DNA from: Sternotherus odoratus
Taxonomy: Eukaryota; Chordata; Testudines; Kinosternidae
Assembly: GCA_032164245.1 (NCBI GenBank)
Contig: JAVMKO010000007.1
Coordinates: 558,001 to 622,000, forward strand
Direction of reading: 5' to 3'
DNA: 64,000 nucleotides
Under the pieces are notes generated by a model. That model was not told the origin of the DNA. It saw nothing but the letters and a program-made list of their open reading frames with translations, and ran no database searches. Below, one piece after another: positions 35,239 through 48,629 of this stretch (positions within the stretch are counted from its first letter, which is position 1; each line of letters begins with the position of its first letter). A program made the position numbers and the translations under genes.

Positions 35239-36165
35239 GACTATGGCTCTATTCTTCCTATCGGTTCATGGTATTTTCTGGGTTGTCTTCTCTCTGTGAT
35301 CACAAAGATTCACTTCGAAATCTTTTCCTCTTGGACGGCACTTATAGTAAATACAAGGTTAGTTTCATTTTTCACTGTTTTCTTTTATATGAAAACCGAA
35401 ACCATTTTTTCAGAAAACATTAATCAAACCCCAAAATGTTTAGTTTCATCTATGGGGTTTTTTTTTTTCAGAAAAAAATAATCATTTCCTGAGCAGCTCA
35501 ATTTATCATTGCTAGTTAGTGTTATGCTGGTATAAATCCATTGATATCACTGCAGTTGTAATCAATGAAGTTTCATTAGCTTAAAGATGGAGTGGTATTT
35601 GTCTTATGCACAGATAGGGTTATTTTCCTTCATAAATATATAGCCGGCTGTAACATAAACTCCTTAAAAGCTTCATTTGTCACGCATCACTTCCCTTGGA
35701 CCCAAAGATGATCCCATTAAAGCACCCAGGATTAAACTCTTATTTTAACCACAAACACCTAGTATTATCTCATTTTCATTTGTATGTTTGAAATGGTTTG
35801 ATTTCTTGTGCATTGCTGAATCCTCATGAAAGTAAGGCCACAGACAATAGGCACAGGAGACCCTCCAACAGTCTCATGCATAACAATTTGGACCAATGTT
35901 ATTTATGCTAAAGAAATCAGTGCACAAGTGATACTTTTGCACTTTATAGTTTGGCTCATTATCCCCCAAACAGACGTCTTGGCAGTTTCAATCTACATCA
36001 TAAATATTCTAAAGACTGAAACCAAATTCAAGAAGGGTGGGAGATCACCTAGATAGGAAATCCTGGAGAAAAACAATGATGTACTTTCCAGCTGTAGCCA
36101 CTGAGTATTTGTAGAGCCAATGTTTGCAGATCAGATGTGGATACAAATTTACACCAAGTATTTAC
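35239..36165. other. No gene recognised
   Basis: A+T-rich stretch with short open frames only and no repeat that I can name. Confidence 0.5.
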
Positions 36166-36167
36166 AC

Positions 36168-36467
36168 TGAGGGTATGCCTATAATACGCGCTGGATTGTC
36201 AGGCAGCGATCGACCCAGCAGGGATAGATTTATCGTGTCTAGTCTAGATGTGATAAATCGATCCCAAGCACTCTCCCCTTGACTCCTGTAGTCCATCGCC
36301 ATGAGAGGCGCAAGTGAGTCAACGGGGGCATGGCGGCACTCAACTCACTGAAGTGAAGACATGGCAGTGAGTAGGTCTAAGTGTGTTGACTTCAGCCACG
36401 TTATTCATGTAGCTGAAGTTGCGTAACTTAGATTGACCCCTCTCTGCCCAGTGTAGACAAGGCATGA
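36168..36467. mobile_element. MITE, class uncertain
   Basis: Ends GAGGGTATGCCTATAATACG and CAGTGTAGACAAGGCATGAG form a diverged inverted repeat. Inside is a palindromic stretch around ATAGATTTATCGTGTCTAGT...GATGTGATAAATCGATCCC. Similar sequences with TGTCTACACT ends are common in turtle genomes as I recall. The superfamily cannot be settled. Confidence 0.5.
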
Positions 36468-36639
36468 GATTCAGGCTCTTTATGGATAAGGACCAGTTTG
36501 TGATGCCATTATGTTGAACAGTATCTCACTCCACAAGTAGTCCCATTTGCGTTAATGGGTCTATTTGTAGAGTGCCAGTCAATGTATGTAAGGGTGTCAC
36601 AGTCTAGCCCAAAGGAATCACAACCTTGCCCTCACGATT

Positions 36640-36815
36640 GGTTAGGGCTCTAGCCTGGGAGATGGGAGAACCAGGTGCAATTTTTGGCTCCTTCACAGAC
36701 TTCCTGTGTGACCTTTGGCAAATCACTTACAGGCTCTCTGTACAATGGGGATAATAGCACTACCCTACCTCACAAGTGTGTCGTGGAATAAATACATTAA
36801 GGATTGTGAGGAGTT
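36640..36815 (+). mobile_element. MIR/CORE-SINE remnant
   Basis: Order of words fits MIR: GGTTAGGGCTCTAGCCTGGG, CCTGTGTGACCTTTGGCAAA, TCTGTACAATGGGGATAATA and CACTACCCTACCTCACAAG, then AATAAATACATTAAGGATTG. Diverged but collinear. Confidence 0.7.
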
Positions 36816-36944
36816 TAGGGTGGGTCTATACTACATCTGGGAGCAAGTCACCCAGCCTGGGTCCACAGACTTTAGTAGCAGGGCTTGTGCTAGTGCTCTA
36901 AACATAGATGTGTAGACAATGCTTGGATGCTGCATGTCTGGAGC
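36816..36944. mobile_element. MITE fragment, cut by GC-rich sequence
   Basis: GGGTGGGTCTATACTACATC, CCCAGCCTGGGTCCACAGAC and CATAGATGTGTAGACAATGC resemble a dispersed MITE with TCTACACT-type ends. Its right half is not found beyond 36944. Tentative. Confidence 0.35.
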
Positions 36945-38351
36945 TGGAGCTCTCAAGCTCCCCCTGGTCTAGGCAGCCCGGGCCGGCTCGGCAAAGAGGC
37001 CGGAAGCACCTCGGGGAGCCGCCGGCCAGGGACGCGCAGGGGCGGCTCTGCGCTCCGGCCGGCAGGCGGGCGCGGCTCCGCGCTGGGGCCGCCAAGCGCC
37101 TGGGGGAGCCGCCGGCCAGGAACACGCGTGGGCCACCAGGCGGGGGCGGCTCCCCCAGGCGCTCCCCGGACCCTTCGCTGAACGCGGAGCCGCCCCCCCC
37201 TGGCGGCCCGGGGCGGCTCCGCGCTCGGCGAAGAGGCCGGAAGCACCTCGGGGAGCCGCCGGCCAGGGACGCGCGGGGGCGGCTCTGCGCTCCGGCCGGC
37301 AGGCGGGGGTGGCTCTGTGCTGGGACCGTCAAGCGCCTGGGGGAGCCGCCGGCCAGGGACGCACGTGGGCCGCCAGGCGGGGGCGGCTCGAACCTGGGGG
37401 GGCTGCCGGCGCTGCGGGGAGCTGACGGTCAATGGGGTGTGTGTGGGGGGGAGGCCGGGGTGGGCGAGGTGTGGGTGCGGGAGGGAAGGAGGCTTGGTGG
37501 GGGGAGGCTGGGCTGGGTGGGTCAGGCATGGGGGGCGGGAGGCTGGGTTGGGAGGGGGGAGGAGGTTAGCTTAGGTGTGATGGGCCGGGCCAGGCAGGGG
37601 GGGAAGAAAAGCAGTTAGATGGGAGGCTGGGCGGGGGTAAAGCAACATCACCCCCTACACCCAGGCTGATAGCGGGAGCTGACTGGGGCAGGCGGCAGGA
37701 CCCTGGCTGGCAAGGGGCCAGCGGGGAAACCCCAAAGCAGTGCAGGGCTAAGCACTCCGCCTGCCACTGCTTTGGGGTTTCCCCTGCTGGCCCCTTGTCA
37801 GCTGGGGTCTCAGCTTCCGTTGCCAGCCTGGGCTTCCTCGGGGGGGGGGGGGGATTATGCTTGGAGCTGTCCAACCTTAACTTTTTAACTAACCAAATTT
37901 CAACTAGATTTGATGATACCACCAGTCGCTTGCTGCTTGGAGGGCTGAGCCCATTCCAAGTAAATATATTATATGACCGCCCTGAATGTCAGCCCTTAAT
38001 GTTGGCACTCGACCAGTCACATTTAAGAACAAGGTGCAAGTGTTACAAAAGGCATCAGCAACCTTCCAGAAGTGGTGTGCTGAGTCTTCATTTATTCACC
38101 CGAGTTTAAGGTTTCACGTGCCAGTCATATATTTTAAATGTTTTTTTAGAAGGTCTGTTTCTTTAAGTCTATAACATATAACTAAAAGATTAGTGTATGT
38201 AAAGTAAATAAGGTTTTTTAAATGTCTAAGAAGCTTCATTTAAAATTAAATTAAAATGCAGAGCCCCCTGGACCGGTGGCCAGGACCGGGCAGTGAGAGT
38301 GCCACTGAAAATTAGCTCATGCTCACGCGTGCCATAGGTTGCCTATCCCTG
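36945..38351 (+). mobile_element. hAT-type non-autonomous element with GC-rich cassette; left end not identified
   Basis: The right end reads GCGTGCCATAGGTTGCCTAT then CCCTG at 38351, a hAT-like terminus (inverse CAGGGATAGGCAACC). Upstream, 37860-38340 is an A+T-rich body (AAGGTGCAAGTGTTACAAAA, TTAAATTAAAATGCAGAGCC). From about 36950 to 37855 lies a GC-rich block with repeats of GGGGAGCCGCCGGCCAGG and GGCGGGGGCGGCTC, then a hairpin and a long G run. I see no matching left terminus, so the element may be truncated. The GC block is shared with the different hAT element at 52284-53168. Proline/arginine-rich frames here are compositional. Confidence 0.6.
37707..37801. repeat. Long hairpin in the GC-rich cassette
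   Basis: Arms of about 36 bp (37707-37742 and 37765-37801) are complementary apart from one indel and one mismatch; the core word is GGGAAACCCCAAAGCAGTG and its inverse. The same hairpin lies at 52955-53050. Confidence 0.82.
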
Positions 38352-41253
38352 GGCTAGAACAATCATTCCACCAGGAAGGAGACTGTGTTCTCTGAGGTCA
38401 GTGGATAGGCTAGGGTAGAACATTAAAGAGCAAGCAAACAAGGCTCGCATGATCAGTCTCAAAGCCCTTTTGTGTTTGTCAAGAGGACGAGGACTTCTCA
38501 TGAGAACGGTGCCCAATGAGGTGCCCTGGGCAACCTAATTAAGAGGAACCCTTTGCAATAAGAGGTTTATGGCTCAGTGCCAAGCCTCACCTAGGATTGG
38601 ATGACTCAGAGCTTCCCACACATTCATGGAAATGATGCCAATACTTTCTTCTATGATAGCCATGTCCTTGGAGCCACACATCACACCTAAATTCTTCTCT
38701 TAAATAAATGTTGCTCTGGTGCTTCCAAAGAAACAAATATTGCAGCTAAATTGCGGGGTTGGAAGGCAGGTTACCAACGTAATCAGAGAGAGGATGGAGA
38801 AACATAGCTAATGAGGAGTTTTGACTGAAAACACATTTTTTGTTTTCTTGGCTTAGTAGGATCTTTTGCCCCCTGGCACTGGGCAATGCATTCCAATATT
38901 ATTTCAATATGCAACAAACGTAATGTGGTTCAGGTTTCACTCTTTCTTCCTTGAATAAACGCAAACTAAATTTTGACTCCGCACGCTGAGTAATTAAAAA
39001 CAATGTTATGTTCCCATCTGGGAGGGCTGATTTGAAAGTTGCTTGGTGGAAAGAAAATGACAAGATCGTGGAGATGACAGAAGTGCTAATGGCACCTGAA
39101 CAAATGAATGTGTTCTGTTTCTCTAGCGGTAGATTTTCTGCTAGGTTCTATCTTCTACAGACACTTCTAGTGTTACCAAATCCAAATGGAAGTCTTTTGC
39201 ACTTATTATGCAATTAGATAGCTGACAATGCAACACGCAGAGCAATCAATTTCTCATTCTTTAAACACACAAACAAGAGGAACAAGATATTTTCAGAGTT
39301 GTTAGCATGAAGAAATTATAATCCTCTCTGTAGGTACTCCAAAATCCAATGCAGCCCTTTGCCATTACTAATCACAACCTTGCCCTCATTCTGTACACAC
39401 AGAGACAGTGCAGTTGAATTGATTAAAAAGGCAGTAATATAAGTATTCATACAATGTTAGCAATGGAAAGAACTACGGCAAATATACTTGGCAAAAGCAG
39501 TCATGACAATATTCTGGATTCACTCAGAAATGATGTCCCAGATGTGTTAAATTTCCACCACAAAGAAAGGGCCAGGTTTTCATATGGATGCAGCATTAAC
39601 TGTCATATACATTTAATCATTTCATTAATAACTCTTGACTAGTACAAGTACAAAATAAGATTGTAGAATTCCAGTTCCAAATTGCATAGATGCTTATATG
39701 CAGAAAGTCAAATAATAATTAATTGAATAATGTATTCAATGAATTTCACAATGTTTATCAAAGAAATTACTCACCAAGGCTGAAATTCATGAAGTATTTA
39801 ATCATGGGCTTAAATTTAATTGATGTCAATATGAAAAATATTTTATCAATCAGGATCCATAAATTAGGCAAATGGAACATATAGCTGTACGTGTGTGTAT
39901 CTGTATCTAAATCTATATAATTTGCTTATTTCGTGGAGGAGGGCTGATAATTCAATGGCTATAGTCACAAATTATTTATTCTGTGAATTTTGCAACAGTT
40001 TTGAATAAATTAAATATTAGAGTTGGTTGACATTTTTTTGATGGAACAATTTTCCATAGAAAAATGTAGTTTTGTTGAAATCCAAACATTTTGTGGGAAC
40101 AATTTTGATGATATTTTCAATGGGAAAAAGTCAAAATGGTTTAATTAATTATGTTTTTATTTTTATGTTATAATATTAATGTAACATTATTTACATATAA
40201 TATTTAACATGACATATATTGTATTTATCATTTGAATATATAGAAAGTCACAAAGAAACATTTTTACATTTTTAATTCAATTTTAAATTAAATTTTTTGG
40301 GAATCTTTTTCCCCACAGGAAATTTCTAAATTTCAGTTTTTCAATGACATTTTAGATTTTTTTCCCCAGAAAATGGAAATTCCCAATACCTGACTAATTC
40401 TAATATAAATAGAATATACATTCTACTAATAGGGATGGATTTTACTTTGTAGGATGTGTGTCATATAATTTAGTAACTTACCAGCAGTTGAACATTTTTC
40501 AGTAGGTCTATTTTCATGCCTGCTATTAATTAACCATGGCAAAATTTCTAACCAGCATCCTAACTTGATATTTAATGATCTGAAAAGAAGTGTCCAGGTT
40601 TTGTGCAGCTTACATTGACTTCAGTGGGAGCTGGGCCCGCTTAGAATTTTTGAAAATCAGCCCATATCTATTTAGGCAGGAAAAATGTAGGAGACTAACT
40701 TTAGGCACTCATGCTTGAAAATATTGGCAAATGTCTCAGTGAGAAAGTATTCCCAATAAACCCTTACGAGACCAACTTCATTGATGAAACATGGGCCAGA
40801 GTGTTTCAGACCAAAATAAATGGAATACAGTGAGATCATTTGGCACCCCTTCTCCTATTTAAGTCATTAGAAAGCATTTGCTGAAAAGGTTTGATTAGAT
40901 AATTCCATTGCATAGTGATAACGTGGTTGTTACTGATGAAAGACAGAGCTGTGAATACAAAAGGCCAGATCAGAGCTGAATTAGAGTCATATTATTTGGA
41001 TCCCAATCCTGATCTCAAGCACCACAAAGTTTGAGGGATGGTTTGGATCTAGGGTTTGATTTGGTCCATAATGGCAGCTGTTAGAAAAATTCAGATATGG
41101 CTTCAGATTTCAAACATGCTGAAGATGGGATTTTGGTTCAACCCACGTCTAGTCTGGACATTTGTGATTTTCCTGATATACCAGTCTATGGATGACTTGA
41201 GTCCTGTTCAAAACCTTCTTAGTTAGTTTTATTCCTTTTGCCTATACATGTGG
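38352..41253. other. A+T-rich DNA, no gene; one dispersed repeat-like piece at about 40020-40400
   Basis: Mostly plain A+T-rich sequence. At 40020-40400, GTTGACATTTTTTTGATGGA, AATTTTCCATAGAAAAATG and TTTTGTGGGAACAATTTTGA resemble stretches at 50700-51010 and 56940-57375, which suggests an old, unnamed A+T-rich repeat family. Confidence 0.45.
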
Positions 41254-41680
41254 TGTAGGGTGCATGAAGATTTTGTAACGGTATGCATATAGGGTATGCT
41301 CTCCCCCTTCGACACCAGAGAAAGGGTACTCTCGGTCAAGGCAACGTTCCTGCATACCAGAGTTATCTACCAGAGCTCTCTGGCTTCTAACTGCCTGCTA
41401 GAATTGTGTGAGACTAATGAAGCAAAACAAGTTATTAGCTATTCATGAGGTATGCATGAGATGTAAATGTGCATGGGTATTTCTGTGTCAGCGTGCCCCT
41501 GCATAATGGGTGTCACCCTGAGCATTGCTCCGAAGCGTCGGGCTTTTCCCATCTCAGTGGCAGCAACGAAGGGAGCCCCCATTGTGGGTGTCTCACTTTC
41601 TGCCTTCAATAAACTCACAACGTTTATTCAGCAGCTATGTGTGTGCCTCATTTCTACGGGACTCCGAGTACCCTGCTACA
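41254..41680 (+). mobile_element. Solo LTR, 427 bp
   Basis: TGTAGGGTGC at the left and CCCTGCTACA at the right give TGTAG...CTACA terminal inverted bases. AATAAA at 41608-41613 followed by CTCACAACGTTTATTCAGC looks like the LTR polyadenylation region. Flanks TGTGG (41249-41253) and CGTGG (41681-41685) would be a 5-bp target duplication with one change. No internal viral genes are next to it. Retroviral class not assigned. Confidence 0.65.
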
Positions 41681-41685
41681 CGTGG

Positions 41686-42518
41686 GCAAGTTATGTCTTG
41701 CAAATCAATCCCTCTATTTCCTCTGGCAATATGTACTATAAATATCATAGAACATACTGAAATAATGTGAGAACAAAGCACGTATTCCTTTCCAGTGCAT
41801 GATGTGGGAAACAACTATTGCTATTAATTATGTTCAGTTGTATCTGAATTCAGTAGGTGCTCTACTTTACAATCTCCATAAATGCATGTGGCTGTTATCC
41901 AGTACTGAGATTAACTTTTCATTGCAAGCCTTTTCAGATGACTGCATGGTAAGTCTATCCCACAGTCAATGTAATTTTTGCTTGTGACAATGATACTTTG
42001 TCTCCCCATTGCGTTTACATCCTCTGCATTTGGCAGGTAACCTTTAAACGACAGGAAGAGCTTTGTTGTGGTCCATGATTCATTTCACTCACCCTTATAC
42101 CACTCCCTGGGTGTAGTTTTATATGATCTAGTTGTTTCACAATCAGAGCCAGTGCACCTCTGTAACAATGTGGCACTACATGCAATGTAAAATAAAATCT
42201 AGTGATTCAGCAGCTCTAAAATGAGGCAAAAGCAACATTCATTTGCAAGTCTTCTACTGCCTGAGCCACCCCGAAACAAGTTTGACAAACTAAAATGCTT
42301 TCAGAACACACCTCTCATGTATCTTTCATTCTGAGAGGTGTCATTCATTTTAGACCCAAAGTTATGTGCACTCCACTCAGATTTGGTGTCCACTCACTTT
42401 TATTGTTGCAAACTATTTACAACAGCTCCAAAGAGTCCTGAAATGGAGGTTTCAGAAAGAGTTATTTACACGAAAGGAATTAATGCTGCAGCACTTACAG
42501 TGGGAACATCCATTAGAT
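41686..42518. other. No gene recognised
   Basis: A+T-rich sequence without assignable features. Confidence 0.5.
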
Positions 42519-42871
42519 CGGCGGCTCTTGACGTTTTTCTTTCTGAGGCCCCCCCCCCAAAATGTGATAAACGTGCCACAGCCCACCTGGGCACCACAGC
42601 TGATTTCCTGCATATAAAAGCTGGGGCTGACATTAGGGGGTAGCAAGCAGGGCAATTGCCCAGGGCCTCACGCCACTGGGGCCCCTGTGAAGCTACATTG
42701 CTCAGGCTTCAGCTTCAGCCCCAGGTTGTGGGACTCAGAGCCCTGGGCTTCAGTCCCATATGATGGGGCTTCACCTTTCTGCCGTGGGCCCCAGCACGTC
42801 TAACACTGGCCTTGCTTGGCAGACCCCGAAACCTGCTTGCACCGCTCTGCGACCATGGTTGAGAACCGCTG
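42519..42871. mobile_element. Non-autonomous hAT-type element, 353 bp
   Basis: Right end GGTTGAGAACCGCTG and left end CGGCGGCTCTTGACG are diverged inverted copies of the CAGCGGTTCTCAA terminus typical of a hAT family. Neighbouring 8-mers CATTAGAT and CTTTAGTG match at 5 of 8 positions, so the target duplication has decayed. The interior has C-rich and GGGCTTCAG/GCTTCAGCC repeats. Confidence 0.6.
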
Positions 42872-42879
42872 CTTTAGTG

Positions 42880-43128
42880 AATAGGGCACTGGACTGGAAG
42901 TCAGGGAATTTGCTTCTTTTTCCAGATCTGCCACAGACTTGCTGCCTGGTCAGGGATAAGTAATTTCATCTCTCTAGGCCTCTGTTTCTCCATCCACACT
43001 TTGTCTGTCTTGTCTATTTAAGCTGTAAGCTCTTTGGAGCAGAGACTGTCGCTCATTCTTTCTTTGTATAATATTTAGTGTAATGGAGCCTGATCTGGGT
43101 TGGGACCCCTATAATATATAAAAACAAT
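42880..43128 (+). mobile_element. MIR/CORE-SINE remnant
   Basis: AATAGGGCACTGGACTGGAA, CTAGGCCTCTGTTTCTCCAT and GCTGTAAGCTCTTTGGAGCA then AATGGAGCCTGATCTGGGTT follow MIR-type order. It starts right after the hAT element. Confidence 0.65.
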
Positions 43129-43319
43129 CCTTTAAGTGTCCTGCATAAATATTTTTGGGTCCTTACTGGTGGTTGTCCACACATTGCATCTGGGCCCTGG
43201 CAGGTTGAGAAGTATGTTTTGAATGGGGCATCAATTAATTACAGATGTTATATGTAGCAACTCTAATCAAGTTTGGGAACCTCTTTATTTTTGAAGTGTG
43301 CACTACTGACTAGCCAATG

Positions 43320-43520
43320 TCTGCATTGCAAAAAAAGGGTGTGTTTTTTACCTGGAATTAGCTAGCCCAGGTTAAAATCTCAGTAAAGATACAACAATAT
43401 GGGTTTTAACCCTATGCTCCCCTACAAGCTTTTACTCAAGCTGTTAACCTGAATAAAAGCCGAGTTGGTGTGTCTTCACTGCTATTTTAACCTGAACTAG
43501 CTAATAGGAGTTAAGGTGAC
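43320..43520. mobile_element. Imperfect palindromic MITE
   Basis: GGAATTAGCTAGCCCAGGTT on the left and AACCTGAACTAGCTAATAGG on the right are inverted copies; AAAATCTCAGTAAAGATAC and GTGTGTCTTCACTGCTATTT also pair loosely. Class not assigned. Confidence 0.45.
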
Positions 43521-43524
43521 ACTC

Positions 43525-44048
43525 CCTCCTGCCCCCCCAAAAGTGAAGAGGTGCCATAGAAAGTATTCTAACCCAGAGTTCCAATTCTCTAGGTGACTGC
43601 TATGCCCATTTTGCAAGAGGAGTGTCCTTGTCTTTACAACAGATACCCTAATTTGCATGATTCTGTTACAAAACCAATCGTGAAGTAAGTAAAGTATGAC
43701 TCAAGAACAATTTGAGGGGTAGGGCTTATGTTGATATTAGCACCATGACATGGATCAGGGGTCAACATACAGATTACAGAACACTAGATGTGACTCTGTG
43801 CACCTTGCCTTATTGTTTGGGTTGATTTGTAAGTGCAGTTTCCACGTGTGAAAGGTTCCAGGCCTGTTCACAGTCACTCTACAGACTATACATTATTTGT
43901 AAAAAGTTATTTGGCTATAAATTTGAACTTTGAAAAATAATCGGAAAACATTGTAAGCTGTTTGTGAACAGAAGAAGAGGCTAAATTCATTGAATGGTTT
44001 ATTTGCCCTGAGTTACTTGATCAGCATGAAGGGCACTATTTGACTTTT
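43525..44048. other. No gene recognised
   Basis: No assignable feature. Confidence 0.45.
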
Positions 44049-44049
44049 T

Positions 44050-44230
44050 GTTTGAATGTGCCAGCAACTTCTTGGCTGACCTCAAGAAAATCACTTCACC
44101 TCTCGGTGCTTCAGTTTGCCCATCTATGCGGGGTATGTGTATGCGTGGGGAGGTGTGATACTACTGACTTCCTTTGTGAAGTGCTTTGGGATCTTATTGA
44201 TGAAATGTACTGTATACGAACTTGGTAGTT
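44050..44230 (+). mobile_element. MIR/CORE-SINE remnant
   Basis: AAATCACTTCACCTCTCGGT then GCTTCAGTTTGCCCATCTAT and GTGAAGTGCTTTGGGATCTT match the MIR order. Confidence 0.65.
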
Positions 44231-47200
44231 TTAATTCAATCTGTCACTCGATCAATGAAAAATTAGCTCATGATGGATATAAAATCTAAATTCAAGCATT
44301 TCTTGTGTCATTACACTTCATAATAGTAGTGGTAGCCTTTTTGGAGAATGGCAAGGGAAAAACATACACAGAACTTAAAAATCATGCTTTGGTTCAAGGT
44401 TTTCCATATTTGTTTAAAATCTGTATAGGATCTTGCAATATACTTGGGTTTAAAAACATCAGTCAGTCATCATCAATAATAATGAATGGGAATAAAAATT
44501 GGTTCACTTTTATCTTTGTAGCACTGCACTCCATTTAATCAGAAATCCCCAAAACTGCTAAAAAGGCAGTGAATTTCCATTCTTTAACTCTGCACATGTT
44601 CTGAACAAGGCTCATCCGAAAAATCCAAAGACAAGTTTGTAACACACTCTTTGGCAACACTATGCAGCAGCAAGGTTCTCCAGACACAGACACACCTTTT
44701 GGATGGGTCACGTGTGTATCATGAGATAACTATACAGAATTTAGTACATTCCAAGATTTGAAGTTGGCTTTACTTGGTTCTTCATGCCACATTTGAACTT
44801 TTTTTCCACCAGGCCTCCAGCTTTTTAATTCAAACAAATATAGTTGTCCCAGCCATAAATTTATTTTATACTATTTGCTTCAATTATGTTCCTGAATAAT
44901 TTAGTTCCTACTGTATGGCTGATTCAGGAAGGCACCTACGTATATGTGGAAATTTAAGCATGAGTTACCCCATTGATTTCACCAGGATTACACATTCCTA
45001 TTGAGTCAGAGCTCATATAAGCAAAAAAACACAAGGAAGCCATGTCCAGAGATATGGATATTTGGGGGGTGGTTTTCTTACTAAAATAGTCAGTTAGTTC
45101 ATGCTATTTTGGCCTATGTGCACTCACACAGTTCAGTAGTTTATCTAAAACAGGACATAAACTATTCCTTATCTATTTTGGTCACCTATATTTCTATTGC
45201 TGTTGTTTGTTTATTCCACAATAGAGTTGAGATACATGTTTTGGAGGCAGTTATAAGAATTCTAAACAGGTATCTTCATGGATTAAATGCAATTTCTCTT
45301 TAATCAAAGGTTATTAACTAAGCACATGTGTAAGCAGTATCAGGCCCTAACTTTACTTTCATAAGTGTCCTGTAGGCTTCTGCAGGACTACTCAAGTGAA
45401 TACATCTATGCACATTTGACAGGATCAAGAAGCAGTTATTTCTTCCTCTGCATAGAAAAATATTCCCAGTGGGTGTTCAGCTCCCCTCTTCAGCTGTTAC
45501 TCCTACCCATGTAGTAATTAATATGGCCACTAGATGACAGTACTGCATGATTAAAACAAGGTTCTACTTTTAACAGATTGAAATTTCTCTGAAAGTCAAC
45601 AACTTGTAAAACAAACTTCAGAGCTTCTTGTAAATTAAATCTTCCCCAAACCACCTTTAGAACAGAATGCAAAGAGCAGCAGGTGATTACAGTGATCAAA
45701 TCAGTAATATTTGTAGTATTTTTGCATTTATACTTAATATGTATAATTGATAACTGGAAATTTTTTTAGTTGTAAGTAGCATGTATGGAAATTTTAAAGT
45801 TAAAAGAACTATATACTATTTTAGGCATGCTAAAGTGTTCATCACTGTAGCGTCTTACTCGTGAGATCTCTAGAACATTAAGAGAGACATTAAGAGCATA
45901 CACTAAAGTACACCTCAGTTGGACATTTTCAAGAGTGTTGACATTTTCCATTGAAATTTTGAATTTCTTTGGGGAAAAAGGCAATGTTTTCCTGATTCCC
46001 CCCCCCCCCACCAAAAAAAATGTTTGTATATTTTTCAAACCATCTCTACTCCCAAGTCACTGAAACTGATGTGGAAGAGAGCAGGAATTGCTTGCCATGA
46101 ATTAATTGAATTCTGAAAAGATCAAAACAGTGCAGCACTCATCTTTCTTATTTAGCATGATGGAAAAACTTCCTTACACCTAACTAAAACAGTCACAGGA
46201 AGTTGTAAAATAAAAAAAAATTACAATAATTAGAACACATTATCATTGCAATTTTAGTAACCCAGGCATGTCTGAATATCGTATTTTGTTTGATAGAAGC
46301 TGCCTTCAAATTGCTTTAAGACAAGAACGACACTGACTTCTGGAAAGAGGAGAATTAGAGGCTAGACATGACAAGCTTGGACCCGTGCATGGCAGCAGGC
46401 TGGAATCACTGTTTTCTGCTTGTGAGCGTGTTGGAGACTGTGTGTATTTCTTCCAACCATAGAATGTCAGGGACATGTAGCTCCTGCTACAGGCACTATA
46501 CATGGCTTTTGCGAGCTTTGTCCCACTTTTATTGGGAAGGGGGAAGAGACTTTACAAAGATCTTCAAACATTTGGGGGGCACAGAATCCTCCCATTAGGA
46601 CAGTACAGTGCCGGCAAAGCCACTCAATAGTCTCTGCACCCCTTTGTTCCCCAAATTACACACAGAGAGAGAGAGTTTGTCATGTGTGTACATGTAGTCA
46701 CAGGAGCACTGGATGTGATCCCATGTCACCCCTTTTCTCCAGCCACCCACTCTGGCCCTGATCCAACATCTATTGGAGTGAATGGAGAGAACATACTTCA
46801 CTGAATTAGGACCTCTGAGAGCTTGCTGCAGAGATCACCCTGAAACCATGCTTCAGGGAGTTGAGGGAGGTATGGAAGCTCCCCTCAAGACTTTCCATAC
46901 ACTTCCCATGTCTACAATACTGGAGTCACACTGGTTCCACTAGGTTTTGTACATTCTGTAACCCTTACTTGGAGCAGAGGATTTGGGACTCTGTTTTTCA
47001 CAATGCAGATCAACTATACAACTGCCCTCAGCCTAATCACTCCCAAACGCTAAAATATCACTGCAAACCCAGCAGGTTTCCTCATGCAGAACTACCTTGG
47101 AAATCAAAGGGATCTCGGCGCATGGCTCAACTACGGGACTGGATCTTTAAACAGCTCATTTAATTTTTACAGGTGTGGCACTCAAAACACTTCTGTCTCC

Positions 47201-48629
47201 AAAAGCAGAGTAAAAAAATAGTCCTTTTTTTCTGATCCCCTTCCAAGAAAAAGATGTATTACAAAACAATAAAAAACAAGAGAAGCAAGATCATCCACCT
47301 GTCCATCACAGAAACACGGAGATTAAAAGTATAGTGTAGAAGAGTGCTGTTGGTTTTGGTCTGACTGATTCATGTTCTGCTCCTTATATTGCATTTGACC
47401 TGACAGATGACAGCTCATCTTGCTACAACGGAGGTGGTGTCCTTTCTCAGATTAACAAGGGTGGGGGAAGATGAATTGCAGAGTTTGGAGCACTATTCAG
47501 CAGGCAACATCTGATCCCCTGAGGATCCAAAGTGATAGTCTCACTGACAGTGTTTACTCTGGGAATGATCCAATGCAAAGGAACAGTCAGCACGGAAGAA
47601 GGCAATGCACAGTGCTTTCAGATACATCACAGAGCATGGTTAAGATCTAATTGAGAAAAATGCACTGCTTTGCGATGGCTAATATGAAGAGATATATGGA
47701 TGTTGGTGAGAGACAAGGAGGGGGCATATTTTGTTATTACATTTTGGCTAGGGGGAATAGGTTGAAGTAATCCAGTTGGTTTAGAGGACCCATAACAATA
47801 GCTACAAGAGCAGGGGGCTATCTGTTGTCTAATGCATGTGGTGATGTGATAATCACAAGGCACAAGGATTCATGCACTGCATAGTAAGTGAAGTGTCATC
47901 TTAATCACGTTCACACTCTCCTTTGACTGTTTGTCCATTTCTGAAAGATTTAGCGCCATCTTTTCTTCCTACAATGTTAGTTCCTTTATTGGCTCTGTGC
48001 ACCTCTAACACATTCTGTACTGTACAGAAATAAGAGGTGAAAGACTTATCAGAACATCTGGTTCCTCTCTAAGATTATCCCATTCCACTGATGGCAATGG
48101 AATCACCATCCACGGAATAAGGATCTGATCCTTGGGTTTGGCAGAACTGTTGTGGAGGAAGGACCACAGCTGGAGGAGAGAGGGGCCAAAAGTGGCTCTA
48201 AATCACATTTGAGCTCCTCAGTCCCTGGGGCTGCTGTAGCCCTTAGTGTAATTTAGGGTGGACTCCAAGGAGATGCCAACGAGAGAGAACAATAGAGTAT
48301 AGTGACACTCCCACTCTGCCAGCCTCTGGCCACAACTCTGGCATTCCCCTTGTGCTGGGGTGTGTGCGTGTTTCCATAGGGGTGTTATAGAAACAACTGT
48401 GACGCTTCCTTCCCTAGTAGGGCAATAGCCAGCTGCTTGATTAGAGACACAAGCAGTCTATTGAGGCTGAGGTTCTGGTTCCAAGTGCACAATATGTGAT
48501 AGAGATTCATGCTCCAGATAAAAGAACCACAGTTCAGACAGGAGAGGGGAATATATTACTTTCCGGAGGTTATTCATTCACCAAGTGCCTGGTTTTTCAC
48601 TGATATGCCTACCTCTATTACAATTAGAG
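44231..48629. other. Long A+T-rich stretch with no gene recognised
   Basis: Only short open frames. A C run followed by an A run lies at about 46000-46020. No protein family, RNA gene or clear repeat identified. Confidence 0.45.

Noticed and set aside
36898..37922. Arginine/proline-rich ORFs (up to 236 codons), possible CpG-island gene
   Set aside because: The same GC-rich cassette recurs in a hAT element at 52.3-53.1 kb, and overlapping frames on both strands are equally open.
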